From Alitta virens (taxonomy: Eukaryota; Annelida; Polychaeta; Phyllodocida; Nereididae), in contig OW028580.1 of NCBI GenBank assembly GCA_932294295.1, positions 10,693,374 through 10,757,373 on the forward strand: a stretch of DNA of 64,000 nt, given 5' to 3'. Made by a program: the position numbers and the translations under genes. Below the pieces are notes generated by a model. It was not told the origin of the DNA, did no database searches, and worked only from the letters and a program-made list of their open reading frames with translations. This document shows, one piece after another, positions 47,485 through 60,270 of this stretch; positions within the stretch are counted from its first letter, which is position 1, and each line of letters begins with the position of its first letter.

Positions 47485-48874
47485 ATGAGAGGCAGAGGAC
47501 GAAGCGTGCATTATGATAGCCACGTGGGGCACTCGTGCGTAGCAGGGTCAAGGCCGTTGCAGAAGGCCAGGATGCTGACAAGAAAACAAACGACAACAAA
47601 GCAACACCGAAGTGAAATACACTATAGTAGGCTCATGGAACGATGTTGCACAGTTAAATTATCAAGAGTACACAAAAATGTAGGAAGTGCATTTAGCAGT
47701 GAGATGCTAGACTCACAGACCAAGCCGATGAAGTAGTAATTTAGGTCAACTTAGCACAGCCAAAGAGAGGCACAGGACGAAGCGTGCATTATGATAGCCA
47801 CGTGGGGCACTCGTGCGTATCGGGGTCAAGGCCGTTGCCGAGGGCCAGGATGCTGACAAGAAAACAAACGAAAACAACGCAACACCGAAGTGAAATACTC
47901 TATAGTAGGCTCATGGAACGTCGTTGCACAGTTAAATTATCAAGAGTACACAAAAATGTAGGAAGTACATTTAGCAGTGAGATGCTAGACTCACAGGCCG
48001 CACCGATGAAGTAGTAAATTAGGTCCACTTAGCAGAGCCAATGAGAGGCACAGGACGAAGCGTGCATTATGATAGCCACGTGGGGCACTCGTGCGTAGCG
48101 GGGTCAAGGCCGTTGTAGAGGGCCAGGATGCTGACAAGAAAAAAAACGACAACAACGCAACACCGAAGTGAAATACACTATAGTAGGCTCATGGAACGAT
48201 GTTGCACAGTTAAATTATCAAGAGTACACAAAAATGTAGGAAGTGCATTTAGCAGTGAGATGCTAGACTCACAGACCGCGCCGATGAAGTAGTAATTTAG
48301 GTCCACTTAGCACAGCCAAAGAGAGGCAGAGGACGAAGCGTGCATTATGATAGCCACGTGGGGCACTCGTGCGTAGCGGGGTCAAGGCCGTTGCACAGGG
48401 CCAGGATGCTGACAAGAAAACAAACGACAACAAACCAACACCGAAGTGAAATACACTATAGCAGGCTCATAGAACGATGTTGCACAGTTAAATTATCAAG
48501 AGTACACAAAAATGTAGGAAGTGCATTTAGCAGTGAGATGCTAGACTCACAGACCAAGCCGATGAAGTAGTAATTTAGGTCAACTTAGCACAGCCAAAGA
48601 GAGGCACAGGACGAAGCGTGCATTATGATAGCCACGTGGGGCACTCGTGCGTAGCGGGGTCAAGGCCGTTGTAGAGGGCCAGGATGCTGACAAGAAAACT
48701 AATGACAACAACGCAACACCGAAGTTAAATACTCTATAATTGCCTTTTGGAACGACGTGGCACAGTTAAATTATCAGGACTACACAAAAATGTAGGAAGT
48801 ACATTTAGCAGTGAGATGCCAGACTCACAGGCAGCGCCGATGAAGCAGTAAGTTAGGTCCACTTAGCACAGCCA
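47485..48874 (+). repeat. five monomers: E D F G H
   Basis: Starts are 47485, 47763, 48041, 48319 and 48597, collinear with 1900-3289. G at 48319 carries CTATAGCAGG, the same rare variant as the two G::D monomers at 41091 and 41925, which links these regions. Confidence 0.94.
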
Positions 48875-51800
48875 ATGAGAGGCAGAGGACGAAGCGTGCA
48901 TTATGATAGGCACGTGGGGCACTCGTGCATAGCGAGGTCAAGGCCGTTGTAGAGGGCCAGGATGCTGACAAGAAGACAAACGACAAAAACGCGACACCGA
49001 CGTGAAATACTCTATTATAGCGTTTTGGAACGACGTGGCACAGTTAAATTATCAGGACTACACAAAAATGTAGGAAGTACATTTAGCAGTGAGATGCCAG
49101 ACTCACAGGCCGCACCGATGAAGTAGTAAATTAGGTCCACTTAGAAGAGCCAATGAGAGGCAGAGGACGAAGCGTGCATTATGATAGGCACGTGGGGCAC
49201 TCGTGCATAGCGAGGTCAAGGCCGTTGTAGAGGGCCAGGATGCTGACAAGAAGACAAACGACAACAACGCAACACCGAAGTGAAATACTCTATTATAGCG
49301 TTTTTAAACGACGCGGCACAGTTAAATTATCAAGAGTACACAAAAATGTAGGAAGTGCATTTAGCAGTGAGATGGCAGACTCACAGGCAGCGCCGATGAA
49401 GCAGTAAGTTAGGTCCACTTAGCACAGCCAATGAGAGGCACAGGACGAAGCGTGCATTATGATAGCCACATGGGGCACTCGTGCGTAGCGGGATCAAGGC
49501 CGTTGTAGAGGGCCAGGATGCTGACAAGAAAACAAACGACAACAACGAAACACCGAAGTGAAATACTCTATAGTAGGCTCAGGGAACGCCGTTGCACAGT
49601 TAAATTAACAAGAGTACACAAAAATGTAGGAAATACATTTATCAGTGAGATGCCAGACTCACAGGCGGCGCCAATGAAGTAGTAAGTTAGGTCCACTTAG
49701 CACAGCCAATGAGAGGCAGAGGACGAAGCGTGCATTATGATAGCCACGTGGGGCACTCGTGCGTAGCAGGGTCAAGGCCGTTGCAGAAGGCCAGGATGCT
49801 GACAAGAAAACAAACGACAACAAAGCAACACCGAAGTGAAATACACTATAGTAGGCTCATGGAACGATGTTGCACAGTTAAATTATCAAGAGTACACAAA
49901 AATGTAGGAAGTGCATTTAGCAGTGAGATGCTAGACTCACAGACCAAGCCGATGAAGTAGTAATTTAGGTCAACTTAGCACAGCCAAAGAGAGGCACAGG
50001 ATGAAGCGTGCATTATGATAGCCACGTGGGGCACTCGTGCGTAGCGGGGTCAAGGCCGTTGCACAGGGCCAGGATGCTGACAAGAAAACAAACGACAACA
50101 AACCAACACCGAAGTGAAATACACTATAGTAGGCTCATAGAACGATGTTGCACAGTTAAATTATCAAGAGTACACAAAAATGTAGGAAGTGCATTTAGCA
50201 GTGAGATGCTAGACTCACAGACCAAGCCGATGAAGTAGTAATTTAGGTCAACTTAGCACAGCCAAAGAGAGGCACAGGACGAAGCGTGCATTATGATAGC
50301 CACGTGGGGCACTCGTGCGTAGCGGGGTCAAGGCCGTTGTAGAGGGCCAGGATGCTGACAAGAAAACTAATGACAGCAACGCAACACCGAAGTTAAATAC
50401 TCTATAATTGCCTTTTGGAACGACGTGGCACAGTTAAATTATCAGGACTACACAAAAATGTAGGAAGTACATTTAGCAGTGAGATGCCAGACTCACAGGC
50501 AGCGCCGATGAAGCAGTAAGTTAGGTCCACTTAGCACAGCCAATGAGAGGCAGAGGACGAAGCGTGCATTATGATAGCCACGTGGGGCACTCGTGCGTAG
50601 CGGGGTCAAGGCCGTTGCAGAGGGCCACACTGCTGACAAGAAAACAAACGACAACAACGCGACACCGAAGTGAAATACTCTATTATAGCGTTTTGGAACG
50701 ACGTGGCACAGTTAAATTATCAGGACTACACAAAAATGTAGGAAGTACATTTTGCAGTGAGATGCCAGACTCACAGGCCGCACCGATGAAGTAGTAAATT
50801 AGGTCCACTTAGAAGAGCCAATGAGAGGCAGAGGACGAAGCGTGCATTATGATAGGCACGTGGGGCACTCGTGCATAGCGAGGTCAAGGCCGTTGTAGAG
50901 GGCCAGGATGCTGACAAGAAGACAAACGACAAGAACGCAACACCGAAGTGAAATACTCTATTATAGCGTTTTGGAACGACGCGGCACAGTTAAATTATCA
51001 AGAGTACACAAAAATGTAGGAAGTGCATTTAGCAGTGAGATGGCAGACTCACAGGCAGCGCCGATGAAGCAGTAAGTTAGGTCCACTTAGCACAGCCAAT
51101 GAGAGGCACAGGACGAAGCGTGCATTATGATAGCCACATGGGGCACTCGTGCGTAGCGGGATCAAGGCCGTTGTAGAGGGCCAGGATGCTGACAAGAAAA
51201 CAAACGACAACAACGAAACACCGAAGTGAAATACTCTATAGTAGGCTCAGGGAACGCCGTTGCACAGTTAAATTAACAAGAGTACACAAAAATGTAGGAA
51301 ATACATTTATCAGTGAGATGCCAGACTCACAGGCGGCGCCGATGAAGTAGTAAGTTAGGTCCACTTAGCACAGCCAAAGAGAGGCAGAGGACGAAGCGTG
51401 CATTATGATAGCCACGTGGGGCACTCGTGCGTATCGGGGTCAAGGCCGTTGCCGAGGGCCAGGATGCTGACAAGAAAACAAACGAAAACAACGCAACACC
51501 GAAGTGAAATACTCTATAGTAGGCTCATGGAACGTCGTTGCACAGTTAAATTATCAAGAGTACACAAAAATGTAGGAAGTACATTTAGCAGTGAGATGCT
51601 AGACTCACAGGCCGCACCGATGAAGTAGTAAATTAGTTCCACTTAGCAGAGCCAATGAGAGGCAGAGGAGGAAGCGTGCATTATGATAGCCACGTGGGGC
51701 ACTCGTGCGTAGCGGGGTCAAGGCCGTTGTAGAGGGCCAGGATGCTGACAAGAAAACAAACGAAAACAACGCAACACCGAAGTGAAATACTCTATAGTAG

Positions 51801-52488
51801 GCTCATGGAACGTCGTTGCACAGTTAAATTATCAAGAGTACACAAAAATGTAGGAAGTACATTTAGCAGTGAGATGCTAGACTCACAGGCCGCACCGATG
51901 AAGTAGTAAATTAGGTCCACTTAGCAGAGCCAATGAGAGGCAGAGGACGAAGCGTGCATTATGATAGCCACGTGGGGCACTCGTGCGTAGCGGGGTCAAG
52001 GCCGTTGTAGAGGGCCAGGATGCTGACAAGAAAACAAACGACAACAACGCAACACCGAAGTGAAATACTCTATTATAGCGTTTTGGAACGACGTGGAACA
52101 GTTAAATTATCAGGAGAACACAAAAATGTAGGAAGTACATTTAGCAGTGAGATGCCAGACTCACAGGCCGCACCGATGAAGTAGTAAATTAGGTCCACTT
52201 AGCAGAGCCAATGAGAGGCAGAGGACGAAGCGTGCATTATGATAGCCACGTGGGGCACTCGTGCATAGCGAGGTCAAGGCCGTTGTAGAGGGCCAGGATG
52301 CTGACAAGAAGACAAACGACAACAACGCAACACCGAAGTGAAATACTCTATTATAGCGTTTTGGAACGACGCGGCACAGTTAAATTATCAAGAGTACACA
52401 AAAATGTAGGAAGTGCATTTAGCAGTGAGATGCTAGACTCACAGGCCACGCCGATGAAGTAGTAAGTTAGGTCCACTTAGCACAGCCA
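48875..52488 (+). repeat. 13 monomers: I B C E G H J B C D M K L
   Basis: This is collinear with 3290-6347, which is two monomers shorter. I (48875) and B (49153) carry the rare markers ACAAAAACG and GTTTTTAAACG shared with 3290 and 3568. D at 51377 begins AAAGAGAGGCAG, a start otherwise seen for D only at 5514. L at 52211 ends AAGTT and leads into F2. Confidence 0.95.
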
Positions 52489-55400
52489 ATGAGAGGCAGA
52501 GGACGAAGCCTGCATTATGATAGCCACGTGGGGCACTCGTGCGTAGCGGGGTCAAGGCCGTTGCAGAGGGCCAGGATGCTGACAAGAAAAAAAACGACAA
52601 CAACGCAACACCGAAGTGAAATACACTATAGTAGGCTCATGGAACGATGTTGCACAGTTAAATTATCAAGAGTACACAAAAATGTAGGAAGTGCATTTAG
52701 CAGTGAGATGCTAGACTCACAGACCGCGCCGATGAAGTAGTAATTTAGGTCCACTTAGCACAGCCAAAGAGAGGCAGAGGACGAAGCGTGCATTATGATA
52801 GCCACGTGGGGCACTCGTGCGTAGCGGGGTCAAGGCCGTTGCACAGGGCCAGGATGCTGACAAGAAAACAAACGACAACAAACCAACACCGAAGTGAAAT
52901 ACACTATAGTAGGCTCATAGAACGATGTTGCACAGTTAAATTATCAAGAGTACACAAAAATGTAGGAAGTGCATTTAGCAGTGAGATGCTAGACTCACAG
53001 ACCAAGCCGATAAGTAGTAATTTAGGTCAACTTAGCAGAGCCAAAGAGAGGCACAGGACGAAGCGTGCATTATGATAGCCACGTGGGGCACTCGTGCGTA
53101 GCGGGGTCAAGGCCGTTGTAGAGGGCCAGGATGCTGACAAGAAAACTAATAACAACAACGCAACACCGAAGTTTAATACTCTTTAATTGCCTTTTGGAAC
53201 GACGTGGTACAGTTAAATTATCAGGACTACACAAAAATGTAGGAAGTACATTTAGCAGTGAGATGCTAGACTCACAGGCAGCGCCGATGAAGCAGTAAGT
53301 TAGGTCCACTTAGCACAGCCAATGAGAGGCAGAGGACGAAGCGTGCATTATGATAGCCACGTGGGGCACTCGTGCGTAGCGGGGTCAAGGCCGTTGCAGA
53401 GGGCCACACTGCTGACAAGAAAACAAACGACAACAACGCGACACCGAAGTGAAATACTCTATTATAGCGTTTTGGAACGACGTGGCACAGTTAAATTATC
53501 AGGACTACACAAAAATGTAGGAAGTACATTTAGCAGTGAGATGCCAGACTCACAGGCCGCACCGATGAAGTAGTAAATTAGGTCCACTTAGAAGAGCCAA
53601 TGAGAGGCAGAGGACGAAGCGTGCATTATGATAGGCACGTGGGGCACTCGTGCATAGCGAGGTCAAGGCAGTTGTAGAGGGCCAGGATGCTGACAAGAAG
53701 ACAAACGACAACAACGCAACACCGAAGTGAAATACTCTATTATAGCGTTTTGGAACGACGCGGCACAGTTAAATTATCAAGAGTACACAAAAATGTAGGA
53801 AGTGCATTTAGCAGTGAGATGGCAGACTCACAGGCAGCGCCGATGAAGCAGTAAGTTAGGTCCACTTAGCACAGCCAATGAGAGGCACAGGACGAAGCGT
53901 GCATTATGATAGCCACATGGGGCACTCGTGCGTAGCGGGATCAAGGCCGTTGTAGAGGGCCAGGATGCTGACAAGAAAACAAACGACAACAACGAAACAC
54001 CGAAGTGAAATACTCTATAGTAGGCTCAGGGAACGCCGTTGCACAGTTAAATTAACAAGAGTACACAAAATTGTAGGAAATACATTTATCAGTGAGATGC
54101 CAGACTCACAGGCGGCGCCGATGAAGTAGTAAGTTAGGTCCACTTAGCACAGCCAATGAGAGGCAGAGGACGAAGCGTGCATTATGATAGCCACGTGGGG
54201 CACTCGTGCGTATCGGGGTCAAGGCCGTTGCCGAGGGCCAGGATGCTGACAAGAAAACAAACGAAAACAACGCAACACCGAAGTGAAATACTCTATAGTA
54301 GGCTCATGGAACGTCGTTGCACAGTTAAATTATCAAGAGTACACAAAAATGTAGGAAGTACATTTAGCAGTGAGATGCTAGACTCACAGGCCGCACCGAT
54401 GAAGTAGTAAATTAGGTCCACTTAGCAGAGCCAATGAGAGGCAGAGGAGGAAGCGTGCATTATGATAGCCACATGGGGCACTCGTGCGTAGCGGGGTCAA
54501 GGCCGTTGTAGAGGGCCAGGATGCTGACAAGAAAACAAACGACAACAACGCAACACCGAAGTGAAATACACTATAGTAGGCTCATGGAACGATGTTGCAC
54601 AGTTAAATTATCAAGAGTACACAAAAATGTAGGAAGTGCATTTAGCAGTGAGATGCTAGACTCACAGACCAAGCCGATGAAGTAGTAATTTAGGTCAACT
54701 TAGCACAGCCAAAGAGAGGCACAGGACGAAGCGTGCATTATGATAGCCACGTGGGGCACTCGTGCGTATCGGGGTCAAGGCCGTTGCCGAGGGCCAGGAT
54801 GCTGACAAGAAAACAAACGAAAACAACGCAACACCGAAGTGAAATACTCTATAGTAGGCTCATGGAACGTCGTTGCACAGTTAAATTATCAAGAGTACAC
54901 AAAAATGTAGGAAGTACATTTAGCAGTGAGATGCTAGACTCACAGGCCGCACCGATGAAGTAGTAAATTAGGTCCACTTAGCAGAGCCAATGAGAGGCAC
55001 AGGACGAAGCGTGCATTATGATAGCCACGTGGGGCACTCGTGCGTAGCGGGGTCAAGGCCGTTGTAGAGGGCCAGGATGCTGACAAGAAAAAAAACGACA
55101 ACAACGCAACACCGAAGTGAAATACACTATAGTAGGCTCATGGAACGATGTTGCACAGTTAAATTATCAAGAGTACACAAAAATGTAGGAAGTGCATTTA
55201 GCAGTGAGATGCTAGACTCACAGACCGCGCCGATGAAGTAGTAATTTAGGTCAACTTAGCACAGCCAAAGAGAGGCACAGGACGAAGCGTGCATTATGAT
55301 AGCCACGTGGGGCACTCGTGCGTAGCGGGGTCAAGGCCGTTGCACAGGGCCAGGATGCTGACAAGAAAACAAACGACAACAAACCAACACCGAAGTGAAA

Positions 55401-56379
55401 TACTCTATAGTAGGCTCATGGAACGTCGTTGCACAGTTAAATTATCAAGAGTACACAAAAATGTAGGAAGTACATTTAGCAGTGAGATGCTAGACTCACA
55501 GGCCGCACCGATGAAGTAGTAAATTAGTTCCACTTAGCAGAGCCAATGAGAGGCAGAGGAGGAAGCGTGCATTATGATAGCCACGTGGGGCACTCGTGCG
55601 TAGCGGGGTCAAGGCCGTTGTAGAGGGCCAGGATGCTGACAAGAAAACAAACGAAAACAACGCAACACCGAAGTGAAATACTCTATAGTAGGCTCATGGA
55701 ACGTCGTTGCACAGTTAAATTATCAAGAGTACACAAAAATGTAGGAAGTACATTTAGCAGTGAGATGCTAGACTCACAGGCCGCACCGATGAAGTAGTAA
55801 ATTAGGTCCACTTAGCAGAGCCAATGAGAGGCAGAGGACGAAGCGTGCATTATGATAGCCACGTGGGGCACTCGTGCGTAGCGGGGTCAAGGCCGTTGTA
55901 GAGGGCCAGGATGCTGACAAGAAAACAAACGACAACAACGCAACACCGAAGTGAAATACTCTATTATAGCGTTTTGGAACGACGTGGAACAGTTAAATTA
56001 TCAGGAGAACACAAAAATGTAGGAAGTACATTTAGCAGTGAGATGCCAGACTCACAGGCCGCACCGATGAAGTAGTAAATTAGGTCCACTTAGCAGAGCC
56101 AATGAGAGGCAGAGGACGAAGCGTGCATTATGATAGCCACGTGGGGCACTCGTGCATAGCGAGGTCAAGGCCGTTGTAGAGGGCCAGGATGCTGACAAGA
56201 AGACAAACGACAACAACGCAACACCGAAGTGAAATACTCTATTATAGCGTTTTGGAACGACGCGGCACAGTTAAATTATCAAGAGTACACAAAAATGTAG
56301 GAAGTGCATTTAGCAGTGAGATGCTAGACTCACAGGCCACGCCGATGAAGTAGTAAGTTAGGTCCACTTAGCACAGCCA
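52489..56379 (+). repeat. 14-monomer HOR unit, 3891 bp
   Basis: The order is F2 G2 H2 J B C D N D F G::D M K L with no missing monomer. H2 at 53044 has two private substitutions: CTCTTTAATTG at 53183 and GTGGTACAG at 53208. The first removes a stop on the minus strand. B at 53600 has a private AAGGCAGTTG. Confidence 0.96.
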
Positions 56380-59300
56380 ATGAGAGGCAGAGGACGAAGC
56401 CTGCATTATGATAGCCACGTGGGGCACTCGTGCGTAGCGGGGTCAAGGCCGTTGCAGAGGGCCAGGATGCTGACAAGAAAAAAAACGACAACAACGCAAC
56501 ACCGAAGTGAAATACACTATAGTAGGCTCATGGAACAATGTTGCACAGTTAAATTATCAAGAGTACACAAAAATGTAGGAAGTGCATTTAGCAGTGAGAT
56601 GCTAGACTCACAGACCGCGCCGATGAAGTAGTAATTTAGGTCCACTTAGCACAGCCAAAGAGAGGCAGAGGACGAAGCGTGCATTATGATAGCCACGTGG
56701 GGCACTCGTGCGTAGCGGGGTCAAGGCCGTTGCACAGGGCCAGGATGCTGACAAGAAAACAAACGACAACAAACCAACACCGAAGTGAAATACACTATAG
56801 TAGGCTCATAGAACGATGTTGCACAGTTAAATTATCAAGAGTACACAAAAATGTAGGAAGTGCATTTAGCAGTGAGATGCTAGACTCACAGACCAAGCCG
56901 ATAAGTAGTAATTTAGGTCAACTTAGCAGAGCCAAAGAGAGGCACAGGACGAAGCGTGCATTATGATAGCCACGTGGGGCACTCGTGCGTAGCGGGGTCA
57001 AGGCCGTTGTAGAGGGCCAGGATGCTGACAAGAAAACTAATAACAACAACGCAACACCGAAGTTTAATACTCTATAATTGCCTTTTGGAACGACGTGGCA
57101 CAGTTAAATTATCAGGACTACACAAAAATGTAGGAAGTACATTTAGCAGTGAGATGCTAGACTCACAGGCAGCGCCGATGAAGCAGTAAGTTAGGTCCAC
57201 TTAGCACAGCCAATGAGAGGCAGAGGACGAAGCGTGCATTATGATAGCCACGTGGGGCACTCGTGCGTAGCGGGGTCAAGGCCGTTGCAGAGGGCCACAC
57301 TGCTGACAAGAAAACAAACGACAACAACGCGACACCGAAGTGAAATACTCTATTATAGCGTTTTGGAACGACGTGGCACAGTTAAATTATCAGGACTACA
57401 CAAAAATGTAGGAAGTACATTTAGCAGTGAGATGCCAGACTCACAGGCCGCACCGATGAAGTAGTAAATTAGGTCCACTTAGAAGAGCCAATGAGAGGCA
57501 GAGGACGAAGCGTGCATTATGATAGGCACGTGGGGCACTCGTGCATAGCGAGGTCAAGGCCGTTGTAGAGGGCCAGGATGCTGACAAGAAGACAAACGAC
57601 AACAACGCAACACCGAAGTGAAATACTCTATTATAGCGTTTTGGAACGACGCGGCACAGTTAAATTATCAAGAGTACACAAAAATGTAGGAAGTGCATTT
57701 AGCAGTGAGATGGCAGACTCACAGGCAGCGCCGATGAAGCAGTAAGTTAGGTCCACTTAGCACAGCCAATGAGAGGCACAGGACGAAGCGTGCATTATGA
57801 TAGCCACATGGGGCACTCGTGCGTAGCGGGATCAAGGCCGTTGTAGAGGGCCAGGATGCTGACAAGAAAACAAACGACAACAACGAAACACCGAAGTGAA
57901 ATACTCTATAGTAGGCTCAGGGAACGCCGTTGCACAGTTAAATTAACAAGAGTACACAAAATTGTAGGAAATACATTTATCAGTGAGATGCCAGACTCAC
58001 AGGCGGCGCCGATGAAGTAGTAAGTTAGGTCCACTTAGCACAGCCAATGAGAGGCAGAGGACGAAGCGTGCATTATGATAGCCATGTGGGGCACTCGTGC
58101 GTATCGGGGTCAAGGCCGTTGCCGAGGGCCAGGATGCTGACAAGAAAACAAACGAAAACAACGCAACACCGAAGTGAAATACTCTATAGTAGGCTCATGG
58201 AACGTCGTTGCACAGTTAAATTATCAAGAGTACACAAAAATGTAGGAAGTACATTTAGCAGTGAGATGCTAGACTCACAGGCCGCACCGATGAAGTAGTA
58301 AATTAGGTCCACTTAGCAGAGCCAATGAGAGGCAGAGGAGGAAGCGTGCATTATGATAGCCACATGGGGCACTCGTGCGTAGCGGGGTCAAGGCCGTTGT
58401 AGAGGGCCAGGATGCTGACAAGAAAACAAACGACAACAACGCAACACCGAAGTGAAATACACTATAGTAGGCTCATGGAACGATGTTGCACAGTTAAATT
58501 ATCAAGAGTACACAAAAATGTAGGAAGTGCATTTAGCAGTGAGATGCTAGACTCACAGACCAAGCCGATGAAGTAGTAATTTAGGTCAACTTAGCACAGC
58601 CAAAGAGAGGCACAGGACGAAGCGTGCATTATGATAGCCACGTGGGGCACTCGTGCGTATCGGGGTCAAGGCCGTTGCCGAGAGCCAGGATGCTGACAAG
58701 AAAACAAACGAAAACAACGCAACACCGAAGTGAAATACTCTATAGTAGGCTCATGGAACGTCGTTGCACAGTTAAATTATCAAGAGTACACAAAAATGTA
58801 GGAAGTACATTTAGCAGTGAGATGCTAGACTCACAGGCCGCACCGATGAAGTAGTGAATTAGGTCCACTTAGCAGAGCCAATGAGAGGCACAGGACGAAG
58901 CGTGCATTATGATAGCCACGTGGGGCACTCGTGCGTAGCGGGGTCAAGGCCGTTGTAGAGGGCCAGGATGCTGACAAGAAAAAAAACGACAACAACGCAA
59001 CACCGAAGTGAAATACACTATAGTAGGCTCATGGAACGATGTTGCACAGTTAAATTATCAAGAGTACACAAAAATGTAGGAAGTGCATTTAGCAGTGAGA
59101 TGCTAGACTCACAGACCGCGCCGATGAAGTAGTAATTTAGGTCAACTTAGCACAGCCAAAGAGAGGCACAGGACGAAGCGTGCATTATGATAGCCACGTG
59201 GGGCACTCGTGCGTAGCGGGGTCAAGGCCGTTGCACAGGGCCAGGATGCTGACAAGAAAACAAACGACAACAAACCAACACCGAAGTGAAATACTCTATA

Positions 59301-60270
59301 GTAGGCTCATGGAACGTCGTTGCACAGTTAAATTATCAAGAGTACACAAAAATGTAGGAAGTACATTTAGCAGTGAGATGCTAGACTCACAGGCCGCACC
59401 GATGAAGTAGTAAATTAGTTCCACTTAGCAGAGCCAATGAGAGGCAGAGGAGGAAGCGTGCATTATGATAGCCACGTGGGGCACTCGTGCGTAGCGGGGT
59501 CAAGGCCGTTGTAGAGGGCCAGGATGCTGACAAGAAAACAAACGAAAACAACGCAACACCGAAGTGAAATACTCTATAGTAGGCTCATGGAACGTCGTTG
59601 CACAGTTAAATTATCAAGAGTACACAAAAATGTAGGAAGTACATTTAGCAGTGAGATGCTAGACTCACAGGCCGCACCGATGAAGTAGTAAATTAGGTCC
59701 ACTTAGCAGAGCCAATGAGAGGCAGAGGACGAAGCGTGCATTATGATAGCCACGTGGGGCACTCGTGCGTAGCGGGGTCAAGGCCGTTGTAGAGGGCCAG
59801 GATGCTGACAAGAAAACAAACGACAACAACGCAACACCGAAGTGAAATACTCTATTATAGCGTTTTGGAACGACGTGGAACAGTTAAATTATCAGGAGAA
59901 CACAAAAATGTAGGAAGTACATTTAGCAGTGAGATGCCAGACTCACAGGCCGCACCGATGAAGTAGTAAATTAGGTCCACTTAGCAGAGCCAATGAGAGG
60001 CAGAGGACGAAGCGTGCATTATGATAGCCACGTGGGGCACTCGTGCATAGCGAGGTCAAGGCCGTTGTAGAGGGCCAGGATGCTGACAAGAAGACAAACG
60101 ACAACAACGCAACACCGAAGTGAAATACTCTATTATAGCGTTTTGGAACGACGCGGCACAGTTAAATTATCAAGAGTACACAAAAATGTAGGAAGTGCAT
60201 TTAGCAGTGAGATGCTAGACTCACAGGCCACGCCGATGAAGTAGTAAGTTAGGTCCACTTAGCACAGCCA
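56380..60270 (+). repeat. 14-monomer HOR unit, 3891 bp
   Basis: The order and length are identical to the preceding unit, so 52489-60270 is a clean tandem dimer of the 14-mer. Private changes include GAACAATG in F2, GCCATGTGG in D at about 58084 and GAGAGCCAGG in D at about 58681. Confidence 0.96.

Noticed and set aside
53070..53309. Minus-strand open frame of 79 codons
   Set aside because: It exists only because of a private A-to-T change at 53183 that removes a minus-strand stop in one H2 monomer. No other H2 or H copy has it, so it is a chance frame.
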